NCBI GenBank assembly: GCA_023433945.1
Contig: JAEYTP010000053.1
Span: 1 to 32,622, forward strand
DNA: 32,622 nt
Direction of reading: 5' to 3'
From: Bacillota bacterium
GTDB taxonomy: Bacteria > Bacillota > Clostridia > Acetivibrionales > DSM-1351
Of this stretch, positions 16,344 through 25,489 are shown piece after piece. Position numbers and translations under genes: made by a program. Below the pieces are notes generated by a model. The model saw only the letters and a list, made by a program, of their open reading frames with translations, made no database searches and had not been told where the DNA came from. The number at the start of each line of letters is the position of its first letter. Within the stretch, counting starts at the first letter, position 1.

Positions 16344-17492
16344 ATGTTTTCATGTAATGAAATAGATTTCTATGCATCAATGTATATAGATAATATGTTA
16401 TCTGAACTAGAAGTTAAGCAATTCGAGCAACACCTGTTATCTTGTGAGAAGTGTAAGGCTAGATACAACGAATTAAAAAATATTATTGAAACCTGTGATG
16501 AAATAGACGAAATACCGCTACCACAAAATTTTGAACAAATGCTTCATAACAAGCTGTTAGCTATTCAGCCACAAAAGAAAAGTGGGATACTCGCTTTTAT
16601 GCTACAATATAAAAGAATGCTTGCAACGGTAGGCACTGCTGCGGTAGTTTTGGTAACACTGCTTGCTTACAACTTGATACCGCATTATTCTGCTAGTAGG
16701 AATGATAGCAGTGCTGCCCAAAACGTTGAAGCTGCTGCTGATAGCACAGCCGCTGTCGGCCAGTATTCTGGTAGCGCAATTGAAGACCCAGAGGCCGACT
16801 CAAAAGAAACTGGTGAAGCAATAAATGATATAGCTGCTTCGGAACCTAGCATTAATGCTATCTCGAGTACGGCTAAGTTAGATGGTTTAGAGTTTAAGGT
16901 TAATGCCAAACAAAATGAAGCAGCTAAAAGCAGTGCAAATTTTAAAAATCCCAAAAACAAAAGTGAGGCTACAGATAGCAAGTCAGAGGAGCAGACTTTA
17001 GGCGCTTTTGGGACCTCCTTACCTACAGATGACCCAAGCAATAGTACATTAACAATTATGGGTTCAGAAGAAATAAAAATACCTTTATTTGAGTATAATG
17101 TGGCAAGTACAGAAGGGTTTCCCGAAAAAGTCCTTATTGACAGTGCTATAATTAAATTGGGTGGAGTGCAACAGCTTACTGAAGCCTCTATTCAAGTATT
17201 AGAGTATAGGCTGCCAATAGATGCGTATACTAATGATTTTAAAGAAAAAATAGAAGCGGATTCTGGGGTTGGAATTACTCTTAACACCACTAACAGCGCT
17301 ATCGATTTAACCGAGCAGTACAAGGATTTGACACAACAGAAGAGTGATATAGAGAGCCAAATAGCTGCAAAACCAAACGAAATTGAGCTTGATAGCTTAA
17401 ATAAAAAGTTGGAAACAGTCAATGGAAAACTCAAGGACATTGAAGTTATGAAGCTCAACGTTATTATCAGGTTTAGTTTTATACTAAAATAA
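16344..17492 (+). CDS. Anti-sigma factor with zinc-finger and extracellular domain
   Basis: A 382-residue transmembrane anti-sigma factor for the preceding sigma. The N-terminus carries the zinc-binding anti-sigma motif H-x3-C-x2-C (H30, C34, C37 in EQHLLSCEKCKARY). One membrane helix lies near residues 92-112. The outer part begins with a low-complexity Ser/Ala/Asp/Glu linker (about 115-240) and ends in a folded domain with a coiled-coil-like stretch (DLTEQYKDLTQQKSDIESQI) close to the end, similar to DUF4349. It would hold the sigma at the membrane until a signal outside releases it. polA starts 33 bases later, so the envelope-stress pair and polA may share transcripts. Confidence 0.85.
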   Translation: MFSCNEIDFYASMYIDNMLSELEVKQFEQHLLSCEKCKARYNELKNIIETCDEIDEIPLPQNFEQMLHNKLLAIQPQKKSGILAFMLQYKRMLATVGTAAVVLVTLLAYNLIPHYSASRNDSSAAQNVEAAADSTAAVGQYSGSAIEDPEADSKETGEAINDIAASEPSINAISSTAKLDGLEFKVNAKQNEAAKSSANFKNPKNKSEATDSKSEEQTLGAFGTSLPTDDPSNSTLTIMGSEEIKIPLFEYNVASTEGFPEKVLIDSAIIKLGGVQQLTEASIQVLEYRLPIDAYTNDFKEKIEADSGVGITLNTTNSAIDLTEQYKDLTQQKSDIESQIAAKPNEIELDSLNKKLETVNGKLKDIEVMKLNVIIRFSFILK

Positions 17493-17525
17493 TATTGCTT
17501 TAATAGGCGAAAGGACATCGAGATA

Positions 17526-20213
17526 ATGAGCAGTGAAAAGATTTTAGTTGTTGATGGAAACAGTATTTTAAATAGAGCATTTTATGGACTAAGCAAAACA
17601 GCCATGCTTACTACAGCTGACGGACTATATACAAATGCTGTTTTTGGCTTTCTAAATATATTACAAAAATTCCTCAATGAAGAAAAGCCCAAATATGTTT
17701 GTGTTGCGTTTGACCTAAAGGCACCTACCTTTAGACATATTGAGTATGAACAGTATAAGGCTCACAGAAAAGGAATGCCGGATGAGCTCAGAGTACAGGT
17801 GCCACTGGTAAAGGAATTATTGGACGCCTTATCCATTGCTAGGGTTGAGATAGAAGGATTTGAGGCAGATGACATATTAGGAACAATATCTCTAAATGCC
17901 CAAAAGCAGGGGATTGAAGCAGTTTTACTTACCGGTGATAGAGATTCATTGCAGTTGGCTTCAGATACTACAAGAATCAAGCTTCCTGTGACAAGAGGCA
18001 GCCAAACAGAGACTGAGGAATATGATGTTGCAAAGATACTGGAAAAATACGGAGTAAGCCCGAATCAGCTTATTGATGTGAAAGGCTTAATGGGGGACAC
18101 TTCTGATAATATTCCAGGGGTACCAGGTATAGGCGAAAAAACTGCATTGTCTCTAATACAAAAGTTCGGCAGCATTGAAGCACTTTACGAGAATATTGAC
18201 CAAGTAGATAAAAAGGGCGTCAGAGAAAAGCTTATAGCAAATAAAGGGTTAGCAGAGACCAGTAAAAGGTTGGCAACTATTCATAGAGAAATAGAGAATC
18301 TACACAATTTTGATGTATTTCTTTCAAAAGAGTATGACAAACAAAAGCTTTATGCATTTTTCAAAAAGTTAGAGTTTAAATCACTTATTGAAAAGTATGG
18401 ATTAAGCGATGTTCCAGTAGCGCAAACGGCAGAAAGCTTAAAAACCGAGCATATTAATATTACTGATATATCAGAGCTAGAGTCCTATACCAGTGCTATA
18501 AAAGAAAGCTCTAAGATGGCGGTATATTATAATATCACAGCTAACGGATTAATGGATACTCTATGTATTTATGCATGCTCTGATGCTTATGCCCCAGCAA
18601 TTATCAATTTCTCTGATAAGCTTAGTTGGGAGCAAGCAATTGTTGGTATAAGAGATGTGTTTGAAGATAGCACTGTTAAAATATATGGTCATGACTTAAA
18701 GAAACTCATTAAATTTTTAAAGATAAATGGAATTAATCCCCAAGGTATAGAGTTTGATACCATGATAGGCGGATACTTAATGGACCCTACAAGGAGCACT
18801 TATACTTTAGCGCAATTAGCTGAAGAATATGCAAAAATGGAGATAGTGCCACTTGAACTGCTTTTTGACAAACATGGCGCAAGGCTTCCGAATGAGCAGC
18901 AAAACAATGCTGACAATATTCTAGCTGCAGGGGTTACTGCCATTTACAAACTGTCTTTGCGATTAGGCGAGATTATTGATAATAATGGTCAGCACCAGCT
19001 TTACTACGACATTGAGCTACCACTTGTTGAAGTGCTGGCAGATATGGAGATGCATGGCTTTAAGGTTGATGTTGAAAGTCTGAGAGCTTTTTCAGCCGAG
19101 TTGGACAAAATGTTGGTGTTACTTGAAAATGAAATATATATGCTATCCGGTGAGGAATTTAATATTAATTCTCCCAAACAGTTGGGTGTTGTGTTGTTTG
19201 AGAAGCTAAACCTACCTGTAATCAAAAAGACCAAGACCGGTTATTCAACCGATGCAGAGGTGCTAGAACAACTTTCATATAAACATGAGGTAGTGGAAAG
19301 AATCCTGGAATACAGGCAATTGACTAAGCTTAAATCTACTTATGCGGAAGGACTATTAAATGTAATTAACCCTGAAACGCACAAGATTCATTCAAGCTTT
19401 AATCAGACAGTTACTGCTACCGGAAGAATAAGTAGCACAGAGCCAAACCTCCAGAACATTCCTATTAAGCTGGAGTTGGGTAGAAAGATTAGAAAGGTAT
19501 TTATTCCAACCAGTAATGAATATCTTCTACTTGATGCCGACTATTCACAAATTGAGCTAAGGGTGTTGGCACATATAACATCTGACCCCAATATGATAGC
19601 TGCCTTTGTAAATAATGAGGATATTCATACAACTACAGCCTCAAAGGTATTTGGATTAAAGCCTGAAGAGGTGACCCCTCTCATGAGATCACGGGCTAAA
19701 GCCGTTAATTTTGGTATAGTATATGGAATTAGTGATTTTAGCTTATCCAAGGATATTGGTGTAACGAAGAAGGAAGCAAAAAAATATATTGATGATTATT
19801 TAGAAAAGTATAGAAATGTTAGAGAATACATGCATGATATTGTCAGGGATGGAAAGGAAAACGGTTTTGTTACTACCCTATTTAACCGTAGAAGATACTT
19901 ACCCGAGTTGAAATCCAGCAACTTCAATGTAAGGTCCTTCGGTGAGAGAGTGGCAATGAATACCCCTATTCAGGGCAGTGCGGCCGACATTATAAAGATT
20001 TCTATGGTAAGGGTTTATACTGAACTCAAGAAACGCAATTTAAAGTCCAGACTGATTCTTCAGGTACATGATGAACTGATTATTGAAACACATAGGGATG
20101 AGCAGCAGGAGGTCTCTGCACTACTTAAGGATTGTATGGAAAATGCTGTTTCGTTGAAAGTGCCTTTATTAGTTGAAGTAAAGAGCGGAGAAACCTGGTA
20201 TGAAACAAAATAA
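17526..20213 (+). CDS. polA: DNA polymerase I
   Basis: An 895-residue family A DNA polymerase for repair and Okazaki-fragment processing. Residues 1-290 are the 5'-3' flap exonuclease (FEADDILGT, GDTSDNIPGVPGIGEKTAL). Residues about 300-480 are the 3'-5' exonuclease-like domain, which lacks the catalytic D-x-E (the equivalent strand reads MAVYYNITANG), so proofreading is predicted to be absent, as in Taq and several Firmicute enzymes. The polymerase domain has motif A DADYSQIELR (D670), motif B RSRAKAVNFGIVYG and motif C QVHDE (846-850). ATG 17526 follows AAAGGA. The stop overlaps coaE by 14 bases. Confidence 0.97.
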   Translation: MSSEKILVVDGNSILNRAFYGLSKTAMLTTADGLYTNAVFGFLNILQKFLNEEKPKYVCVAFDLKAPTFRHIEYEQYKAHRKGMPDELRVQVPLVKELLDALSIARVEIEGFEADDILGTISLNAQKQGIEAVLLTGDRDSLQLASDTTRIKLPVTRGSQTETEEYDVAKILEKYGVSPNQLIDVKGLMGDTSDNIPGVPGIGEKTALSLIQKFGSIEALYENIDQVDKKGVREKLIANKGLAETSKRLATIHREIENLHNFDVFLSKEYDKQKLYAFFKKLEFKSLIEKYGLSDVPVAQTAESLKTEHINITDISELESYTSAIKESSKMAVYYNITANGLMDTLCIYACSDAYAPAIINFSDKLSWEQAIVGIRDVFEDSTVKIYGHDLKKLIKFLKINGINPQGIEFDTMIGGYLMDPTRSTYTLAQLAEEYAKMEIVPLELLFDKHGARLPNEQQNNADNILAAGVTAIYKLSLRLGEIIDNNGQHQLYYDIELPLVEVLADMEMHGFKVDVESLRAFSAELDKMLVLLENEIYMLSGEEFNINSPKQLGVVLFEKLNLPVIKKTKTGYSTDAEVLEQLSYKHEVVERILEYRQLTKLKSTYAEGLLNVINPETHKIHSSFNQTVTATGRISSTEPNLQNIPIKLELGRKIRKVFIPTSNEYLLLDADYSQIELRVLAHITSDPNMIAAFVNNEDIHTTTASKVFGLKPEEVTPLMRSRAKAVNFGIVYGISDFSLSKDIGVTKKEAKKYIDDYLEKYRNVREYMHDIVRDGKENGFVTTLFNRRRYLPELKSSNFNVRSFGERVAMNTPIQGSAADIIKISMVRVYTELKKRNLKSRLILQVHDELIIETHRDEQQEVSALLKDCMENAVSLKVPLLVEVKSGETWYETK

Positions 20214-20811
20214 AAAATCTTTAGTGATTGGTGTAACAGGCGGTATCGGGAGTGGGAAAAGTACCGTTAGCAGCTTTTTGGAGAAGCTCGGCGTACCGGT
20301 AATTGATGCGGATGATATTAGCAGAAACCTTCTTAAACCCGGTGGAAAAGCATTAGCTGAGGTAGTCGCTGCTTTTGGAAGTGAGCTTATTGATAGCAAT
20401 GGACAATTAGATAGAAAGGCATTAGGAGAAATAGTTTTCTCAGATAGCAATAAGCTCAAGGTTTTAAATGCTATAGTGCATAAATACGTTGCTGAGGAGA
20501 TAGATAATAGGATCAAATGCTATAAAACCGAAGGGTTTTCAAGGATAGTAGTGGATGCACCCCTTCCCATAGAACATGGTTTTCTGGATTTATGTGATAT
20601 TGTATGGACAGTACATGCGGATGAGGAAATCAGAATTAAAAGAATTATGAAAAGAAGCGGAATGACCAGAGAAGAGGCAATAGCTAGGATAAATTCACAG
20701 ATAACCGAAAGACAATATATTGAAATAGCAACTACAGTAATTTATAATAATGAGACGGAAGAACATTTGAAACGTGCGGTGGAGCTTCAATTTAATAAAT
20801 TAATAGGATGA
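20200..20811 (+). CDS. coaE: Dephospho-CoA kinase
   Basis: A 203-residue P-loop kinase that phosphorylates dephospho-CoA in the last step of coenzyme A synthesis. The Walker A motif is GVTGGIGSGKST at residues 11-22. The CoaE-type stretches DADDISRNLLKPGG and VDAPLPIEHGF follow; the latter is close to the family's DxPLLxE motif with I in place of one leucine. It starts inside the end of polA (14-base overlap), so translation is coupled. The lytic transglycosylase follows 15 bases later. polA-coaE adjacency is common in Firmicutes. Confidence 0.95.
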   Translation: MKQNKKSLVIGVTGGIGSGKSTVSSFLEKLGVPVIDADDISRNLLKPGGKALAEVVAAFGSELIDSNGQLDRKALGEIVFSDSNKLKVLNAIVHKYVAEEIDNRIKCYKTEGFSRIVVDAPLPIEHGFLDLCDIVWTVHADEEIRIKRIMKRSGMTREEAIARINSQITERQYIEIATTVIYNNETEEHLKRAVELQFNKLIG

Positions 20812-20826
20812 TTTATAATCATATGG

Positions 20827-21387
20827 GTGTTTCGCTTGAAAAAGATAATAAAATTTTTAATTTTTTTGATAATTTTGTTGGGGGTCGGTATTGTAGGTCT
20901 TAAATATGGAATGAACGTTTTATTCCCTACACAATACAGTGAATATGTTGAAAAGTATTCTACTCAGTATAATTTGGATAAATACCTTGTTTATTCGATA
21001 ATTAAGGCAGAAAGCGGATTTGATAGTCAGGCTATTTCTCCTAGAGAGGCAAAGGGCCTTATGCAGGTTATGGACAGCACGGGAGAATGGGTTGCTGGCA
21101 AGATCAATCTCAAGGATTTCAAACCTGAAATGTTGCTCAATCCAGAGGTCAATATTAATATAGGCACTTGGTATATATCATATTTGCTAGATAAATATGA
21201 TAACAATATTGATTTGGCTACAGCGGCATATAATGCTGGAAGTGGTAATGTTTCAAAGTGGCTCAATGACCCTGAGAAAAGCAGTGATGGTCAAAGCTTA
21301 GATACTATTCCTTTCCCAGAGACAGATAATTATGTTTCTAAAGTTAAAAAATTCTATAAAATATATAAAATGCTTTACGAAAATTGA
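20827..21387 (+). CDS. Membrane-anchored lytic transglycosylase
   Basis: A 186-residue peptidoglycan-cleaving enzyme of the SLT (soluble lytic transglycosylase-like) family. An N-terminal membrane segment (about residues 5-25) anchors it outside the cytoplasmic membrane. The catalytic glutamate is E62 in IIKAESGFDSQAIS, and further SLT motifs are AKGLMQVM, NINIGTWYISYLLDKY and AAYNAGSGNVSKWL. It cuts glycan strands with formation of 1,6-anhydro-MurNAc. GTG 20827 is assumed; TTG 20836 is an alternative. It belongs to the polA-coaE unit. Confidence 0.92.
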   Translation: MFRLKKIIKFLIFLIILLGVGIVGLKYGMNVLFPTQYSEYVEKYSTQYNLDKYLVYSIIKAESGFDSQAISPREAKGLMQVMDSTGEWVAGKINLKDFKPEMLLNPEVNINIGTWYISYLLDKYDNNIDLATAAYNAGSGNVSKWLNDPEKSSDGQSLDTIPFPETDNYVSKVKKFYKIYKMLYEN

Positions 21388-21506
21388 AAATAGTGATATT
21401 TTTATTAATAGAAAATTAAATCAAGTGTATGAGTTTTCATAATTCTAGACAGCGTTTATATGGTGATAAAACTTTACACGAACTATAGATATTAGGGGGA
21501 AATACT

Positions 21507-21842
21507 ATGAATTGTTTATTCGAAAGAGATTTACTATATCCTACCAGCAATATATTCGAACCCGGTATTATTCATTTGAAAGTTCTAAACCCCACCAGCT
21601 CCAATATGCCTTTGATCATAGAATCAAAGTCCAATCATTGTGTGGTTCAATATTTAAAAGATATCATTGATGTTATGCAAAAAGACGTATTTGACAGAAT
21701 CAACATCAAGATTGAGAAGAATACTACATTGTATATTTTATTGTGTGAAACCGAAAGAGATAAGTATGATGGTGCCAAATATCTGAAAGTAATATTTAGT
21801 GCTGATACATATGACTTCAAGGCGGTTAATGATATAGAATAA
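21507..21842 (+). CDS. Small protein of unknown function
   Basis: A 111-residue soluble protein, MNCLFERDLLYPTSN at the start, with alternating hydrophobic strands (GIIHLKVLNPTSS, PLIIESKSNHCVVQYL) and a mid-helix (LKDIIDVMQKDVFDRINIKIEKN). No motif, signal peptide or membrane segment is recognised. ATG 21507 has a strong AGGGGGAAA 8-14 bases upstream. It stands alone, 119 bases after the transglycosylase gene, and is closed by a UUCG-loop terminator, so it seems to be a true, separately transcribed gene. Confidence 0.7.
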   Translation: MNCLFERDLLYPTSNIFEPGIIHLKVLNPTSSNMPLIIESKSNHCVVQYLKDIIDVMQKDVFDRINIKIEKNTTLYILLCETERDKYDGAKYLKVIFSADTYDFKAVNDIE

Positions 21843-21855
21843 AAATACTTTTAAA

Positions 21856-21889
21856 GGGATATGGCAATTCGTTGCCACATCCCTTTTTT
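21856..21889 (+). terminator. UUCG-loop terminator after the unknown gene
   Basis: A 12-bp stem with one G-T pair (GGGATATGGCAA at 21856-21867 with TTGCCACATCCC at 21872-21883) is closed by a TTCG tetraloop and followed by six T. It lies between convergent genes and stops transcription from the left. Confidence 0.88.
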
Positions 21890-21955
21890 GCTCATATACC
21901 TTTCTTCCCACAGCAATAAATAGTTCACTTTTGATAAGCTTTGAATTAGCCAAAC

Positions 21956-22969
21956 TTATATCTGTCTTCCTACAGCCTCTGCTATCAGCGAAAGCTCCCT
22001 CATAAGGCTATCAAACTTTTCTGGTCTGAGCGATTGAGGACCATCACAAAGAGCGCATTGAGGATTGGGGTGAACCTCTATTATTAATCCATCAGCGCCG
22101 GTTGCGATTGCACCCTTGGCCAGTGCAGGTACATATTTGAAGTTACCGGTGGCATGGCTAGGATCAACAACTATTGGAAGGTGAGATACTTCTTTGATTA
22201 TAGGAATTGCACTCAGGTCAAGTGTATTTCTTGTCATTGTTTCAAAGGTCCTGACACCTCTTTCACACAAAATAACATTGTTATTGCCTTCAGCAATTAT
22301 ATATTCTGCAGCCATCAGCCATTCTTCAATAGTTGCAGAAAGCCCTCTCTTTAGTAATACAGGCTTTCCTGACATGCCTACTTCACTGAGCAAACGGAAG
22401 TTTTGCATATTCCTTGCTCCGATCTGGAATATATCAGTATATTTGTCTATAAGCTCTACATCTCTAGTATCAACCACTTCTGTAACTAGTTTTAGTCCTG
22501 TTGCTTCTCTGCCTGCCACCATGATTTTCAAGCCATCCTCTTCAAGACCCTGGAAGGCATATGGAGAGCTACGAGGCTTAAAAGCTCCGCCTCTCAATAT
22601 TTTTGCTCCGCTGTTCTTGACGCTTATAGCAGTGGCCACAAAGTCTTTTTCATTTTCAATAGCACATGGACCTGCCATAACAACAAGCTCACTTCCACCA
22701 ATTTTTACTCCATCAACATCAATAATAGTGGGAGAGTGCTTTAACTCACGGCTTGCAAGCTTATAAGGCTTCATAATAGGAACTAGAGTTTCAACTCCCT
22801 CCATTTGAGAAATGAGGTTGATGTTTAGTTGCCTTTTGTCACCGATAGCTCCAATTACTGTTTTAATCTCCCCATATATCGGATGAGTCTTAAAACCCAA
22901 ATCAATAAGCCTGTTTTCAACATCCTGTATTTGTGCCGGGGTTGCTGTTTGTTTCATTACTATTATCAT
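21956..22969 (-). CDS. aroF: 3-deoxy-7-phosphoheptulonate (DAHP) synthase
   Basis: A 337-residue enzyme joining phosphoenolpyruvate and erythrose 4-phosphate, the entry step of aromatic amino acid synthesis. The N-terminal 70 residues are the ferredoxin-like regulatory domain of type I-beta enzymes (MIIVMKQTATPAQIQDVENRL), followed by the barrel with VVMAGPCAIENEKDF, GGAFKPRSSPYAFQG, VILCERGVRTFE and VDPSHATGNFKYV. ATG 22969 has AAGGAGGT 7 bases ahead; the longer frame to 22996 overlaps that site and is rejected. It is governed by its own T-box leader. The minus-strand order is murT-gatD, then this gene. Confidence 0.95.
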   Translation of the reverse strand: MIIVMKQTATPAQIQDVENRLIDLGFKTHPIYGEIKTVIGAIGDKRQLNINLISQMEGVETLVPIMKPYKLASRELKHSPTIIDVDGVKIGGSELVVMAGPCAIENEKDFVATAISVKNSGAKILRGGAFKPRSSPYAFQGLEEDGLKIMVAGREATGLKLVTEVVDTRDVELIDKYTDIFQIGARNMQNFRLLSEVGMSGKPVLLKRGLSATIEEWLMAAEYIIAEGNNNVILCERGVRTFETMTRNTLDLSAIPIIKEVSHLPIVVDPSHATGNFKYVPALAKGAIATGADGLIIEVHPNPQCALCDGPQSLRPEKFDSLMRELSLIAEAVGRQI

Positions 22970-23007
22970 AGCAAATACCTCCTTAAGAATAATCAAAAGT
23001 AATATAA

Positions 23008-23280
23008 AAAATAAAAATCCTCGTTCCTAGTAAAACTAGGGACGAGGATATATGCTCCACGCGGTACCACCCAAATTGGTAAAAACCCACTTAATAATGT
23101 ACGGGAATCAAGCCGATACACTGCTTCTATAACGGGAAGACCCGGTGTGACCTACAACATAAAAGCTTCAGTCATCTGCTCATAGGAGAACTTCAAGTAT
23201 ACTGTCCTGCAATGCTTCCACCATTTCATCGCTCGCTGTGTAGACCCATATAAACTACTTTTCCCAATCATCACATTTGA
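23008..23280 (-). promoter_or_regulatory. T-box riboswitch of the DAHP synthase gene
   Basis: Read on the minus strand, the leader carries the T-box core GGGTGGTACCGCGTGG (complement of 23057-23072). It is followed by a strong terminator stem, ATCCTCGTCCCTAG with its partner (23017-23030 and 23036-23049), and a T-rich run. The long stem I region lies at about 23130-23280. The likely specifier is TTC (phenylalanine) at 23188-23190, in the context GAAG-TTC-TCC, parallel to GAAT-TAC in the tyrS leader. A TAC in GTATAC nearby is an alternative. Uncharged tRNA would raise aromatic synthesis. A -10 box TATAAT (complement of 23287-23292) stands just upstream. Confidence 0.87.
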
Positions 23281-23331
23281 TAATTTATTATATTATTTAG
23301 AATAGTAACATGCTACAAAAAATAAATCAAG

Positions 23332-24081
23332 TTACTTTTTTAAAAATCTTTTTATTAAAGATTCTCTTGCAAGGTTTTCAAATGTGTCTTCAAGCCTGCA
23401 GAGGCCAGGAAAATCAGGATATTTCTCCTTTAGTGCCAATGTCAGCAAATGGTCTGTCAGCAAGGGGTTTTTTGGTAAAAGACTGCCATGTGAATAGGAA
23501 CAATATACATTTTTGTATACAGCTCCCTCATAGCCATCCTCTCCGTTGTTGCCATTTCCCGCTAAAACCTTACCAAGGGGCTTAATACCTTCTCCCAAAT
23601 AAGTTCTTCCTGAGTGATTTTCAAAGCCCACAATCTTTAGAGGGTTACCATTCTCCAACACTGCATCGCTTTCAAATACAATGTTACCAATCATTCGCTC
23701 TTTACCGCCAATGGTCCAGAGGTCTAGTGCATCAAGAAACTCAATTTCCTTGCCATCCCATGTTTTATAATACTTGCCCATGAGCTGATAGCCACCACAG
23801 ATGCAAAGAAAAACCTTATTTTGGTTTATAGCGTTTTTAATTTCGTTGCCCTTTTGGCTAAGAACATCATTTTGAATAATTTCCTGCTCATAGTCCTGAC
23901 CACCGCCTAGGAATACGATATCATGCTCTGAGGCATCATAGTTGTCACCTATTGTAATATTTGATATGGATACATCAATGTCATGCCAAAGTGCTCTTTG
24001 CTTCAAGGCAAGGATATTTCCTCTGTCGCCATATGTGTTAAGTAAATCGGGATATAAATGACATATCTTAAGTTCTAGCAT
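23332..24081 (-). CDS. gatD: Lipid II isoglutaminyl synthase, glutaminase subunit
   Basis: A 249-residue type 1 glutamine amidotransferase of the CobB/CobQ-like kind. The nucleophile cysteine lies in FLCICGGYQLMG and the catalytic histidine in SYSHGSLLPKNP. The N-terminus MLELKICHLYPDLLNTYGDRGN is typical of GatD. With MurT it amidates the D-glutamate of the lipid II stem peptide, which is needed for cross-linking in many Gram-positives. It starts one base past the murT stop, so the two subunits are translated together. Confidence 0.93.
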   Translation of the reverse strand: MLELKICHLYPDLLNTYGDRGNILALKQRALWHDIDVSISNITIGDNYDASEHDIVFLGGGQDYEQEIIQNDVLSQKGNEIKNAINQNKVFLCICGGYQLMGKYYKTWDGKEIEFLDALDLWTIGGKERMIGNIVFESDAVLENGNPLKIVGFENHSGRTYLGEGIKPLGKVLAGNGNNGEDGYEGAVYKNVYCSYSHGSLLPKNPLLTDHLLTLALKEKYPDFPGLCRLEDTFENLARESLIKRFLKK

Positions 24082-24082
24082 T

Positions 24083-25489
24083 TTATTTCCAAAACTCCTT
24101 TAAATTAAACTTTTTCTTTAAGATACTTCTAATGTCAAGCATAGCGGTATAAGTGGGTAATATATAAAAACAACCGCCGTCAGGAGTATTATTTAATCCC
24201 TCATCTATTAGGGCATGATAATCCTTATTTATTTTTATTTTGTCACAATCAATACCACTATACTTAAGTCTCACAGCCATATCCTCACCCCGCACACCTG
24301 AGGTTGTAAGAGTATTTATATTTTCTGAGACGGTTGCAAGCTGCTCAAAGTCCACATCCCACAGCCAGGAAATATCAGTACCGTCGGCCAAATTATCATT
24401 AATAAGAAAAGCTATATTTAACTTGCTTTGCTCAAGTGAAAGAAATTGAAGTACCTGATTAAAGCCCGTTGGGTTTTTGACCAAAATTATCTTGATGCTC
24501 TTCCCTGAGACGTTGATAGTCTCCATTCTGCCAAAACCACATTCAAAGGACTGCATTGAAGAAATTATGGAGTCTGTACCATATCCAAGTGCAAGGCCGC
24601 AGCTAGCTGCCGCCAATGCATTATATACATTATAAAGTCCAGGTAAATTTATTCTTGTGGTGTATTCACATCCATCTGAGCATAACTCAGAATTTAGGCA
24701 TGTCCAGCCAATATCGGTATAATTGCTAGCTATTTCATTAATGCTTGTGCACTCAACATCTGCTTCCGGTCTTGAATACCCACATTCAGTACATACAAAG
24801 CCACCGAGATGGCCATAGATATGGTTTTTGTACTTATATTTTGCTTTACAAAAGCGACAGAACATTGCATCTGTATTAATATCATCCTCAGAGCCTTTAT
24901 ATGAACTTTCACTCATTCCGAAATAAATAGTTCTTTTGGTGGTATTCTTACCAAGAGATGCACACATAGAGTCGTCTGCATTGAGGATAAGAGTTGTACT
25001 ATCGTCTAATCTTTCAATACCTGAGGCAACTGCATTGAGAGTAGAGTAGAGCTCCCCGTACCTATCGAGTTGGTCTCTAAAAAAGTTGGTTACTACCACG
25101 GCCTCAGGTTTGATATGCTTGGTAACCTGATTAAATGCAGCCTCATCACTTTCAATGAGAGCGACATCGAATTTGTTTTTACCAGTAATTGTGACTGATT
25201 GAATAAATATGGTAGTAATTCCACTCAAAAGGTTAGCACCTGATTTATTTGTAGTATATTTGATCTTGTTTGACTTGAGGATTTCTTCAATAATTCTTGT
25301 AGTGGTAGTTTTGCCGTTAGTTCCTGTTACCATTACCACCTTGAAATTATTGGCTATGGATGAAAGAACTCCAGGGCAAAGCTTTAAAGCAACTTTTCCA
25401 GGAAGAGTGGTACCTCCTCTTTTCAGAAGACGCAAGCCTAATATTAATGACTTTGCAGTAAGTATTGCAAGAATTTTTCTTAACTTCAT
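24083..25489 (-). CDS. murT: Lipid II isoglutaminyl synthase, MurT ligase subunit
   Basis: A 468-residue Mur-ligase-like enzyme. The ATP-binding loop is VTGTNGKTTTTR, followed by the Mur-ligase middle domain (NFFRDQLDRYGEL, LNADDS). A MurT-specific zinc ribbon lies in the middle (CRFCKAKY ... CTECGYSR). The C-terminal domain is DUF1727 (KNPTGFNQVL, GVRGEDMAVRLKYSG, LPTYTAMLDIR). It activates the D-Glu carboxylate of lipid II for amidation with ammonia from GatD. ATG 25489 follows AAAAGGAATG. Upstream lies a 364-bp gap with repeats that ends at the murA break point. Confidence 0.95.
   Translation of the reverse strand: MKLRKILAILTAKSLILGLRLLKRGGTTLPGKVALKLCPGVLSSIANNFKVVMVTGTNGKTTTTRIIEEILKSNKIKYTTNKSGANLLSGITTIFIQSVTITGKNKFDVALIESDEAAFNQVTKHIKPEAVVVTNFFRDQLDRYGELYSTLNAVASGIERLDDSTTLILNADDSMCASLGKNTTKRTIYFGMSESSYKGSEDDINTDAMFCRFCKAKYKYKNHIYGHLGGFVCTECGYSRPEADVECTSINEIASNYTDIGWTCLNSELCSDGCEYTTRINLPGLYNVYNALAAASCGLALGYGTDSIISSMQSFECGFGRMETINVSGKSIKIILVKNPTGFNQVLQFLSLEQSKLNIAFLINDNLADGTDISWLWDVDFEQLATVSENINTLTTSGVRGEDMAVRLKYSGIDCDKIKINKDYHALIDEGLNNTPDGGCFYILPTYTAMLDIRSILKKKFNLKEFWK

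Noticed and set aside
22194..22766. 190-residue plus-strand frame opposite the DAHP synthase gene
   Set aside because: Shadow of the real minus-strand gene, which carries all family motifs and a T-box leader.
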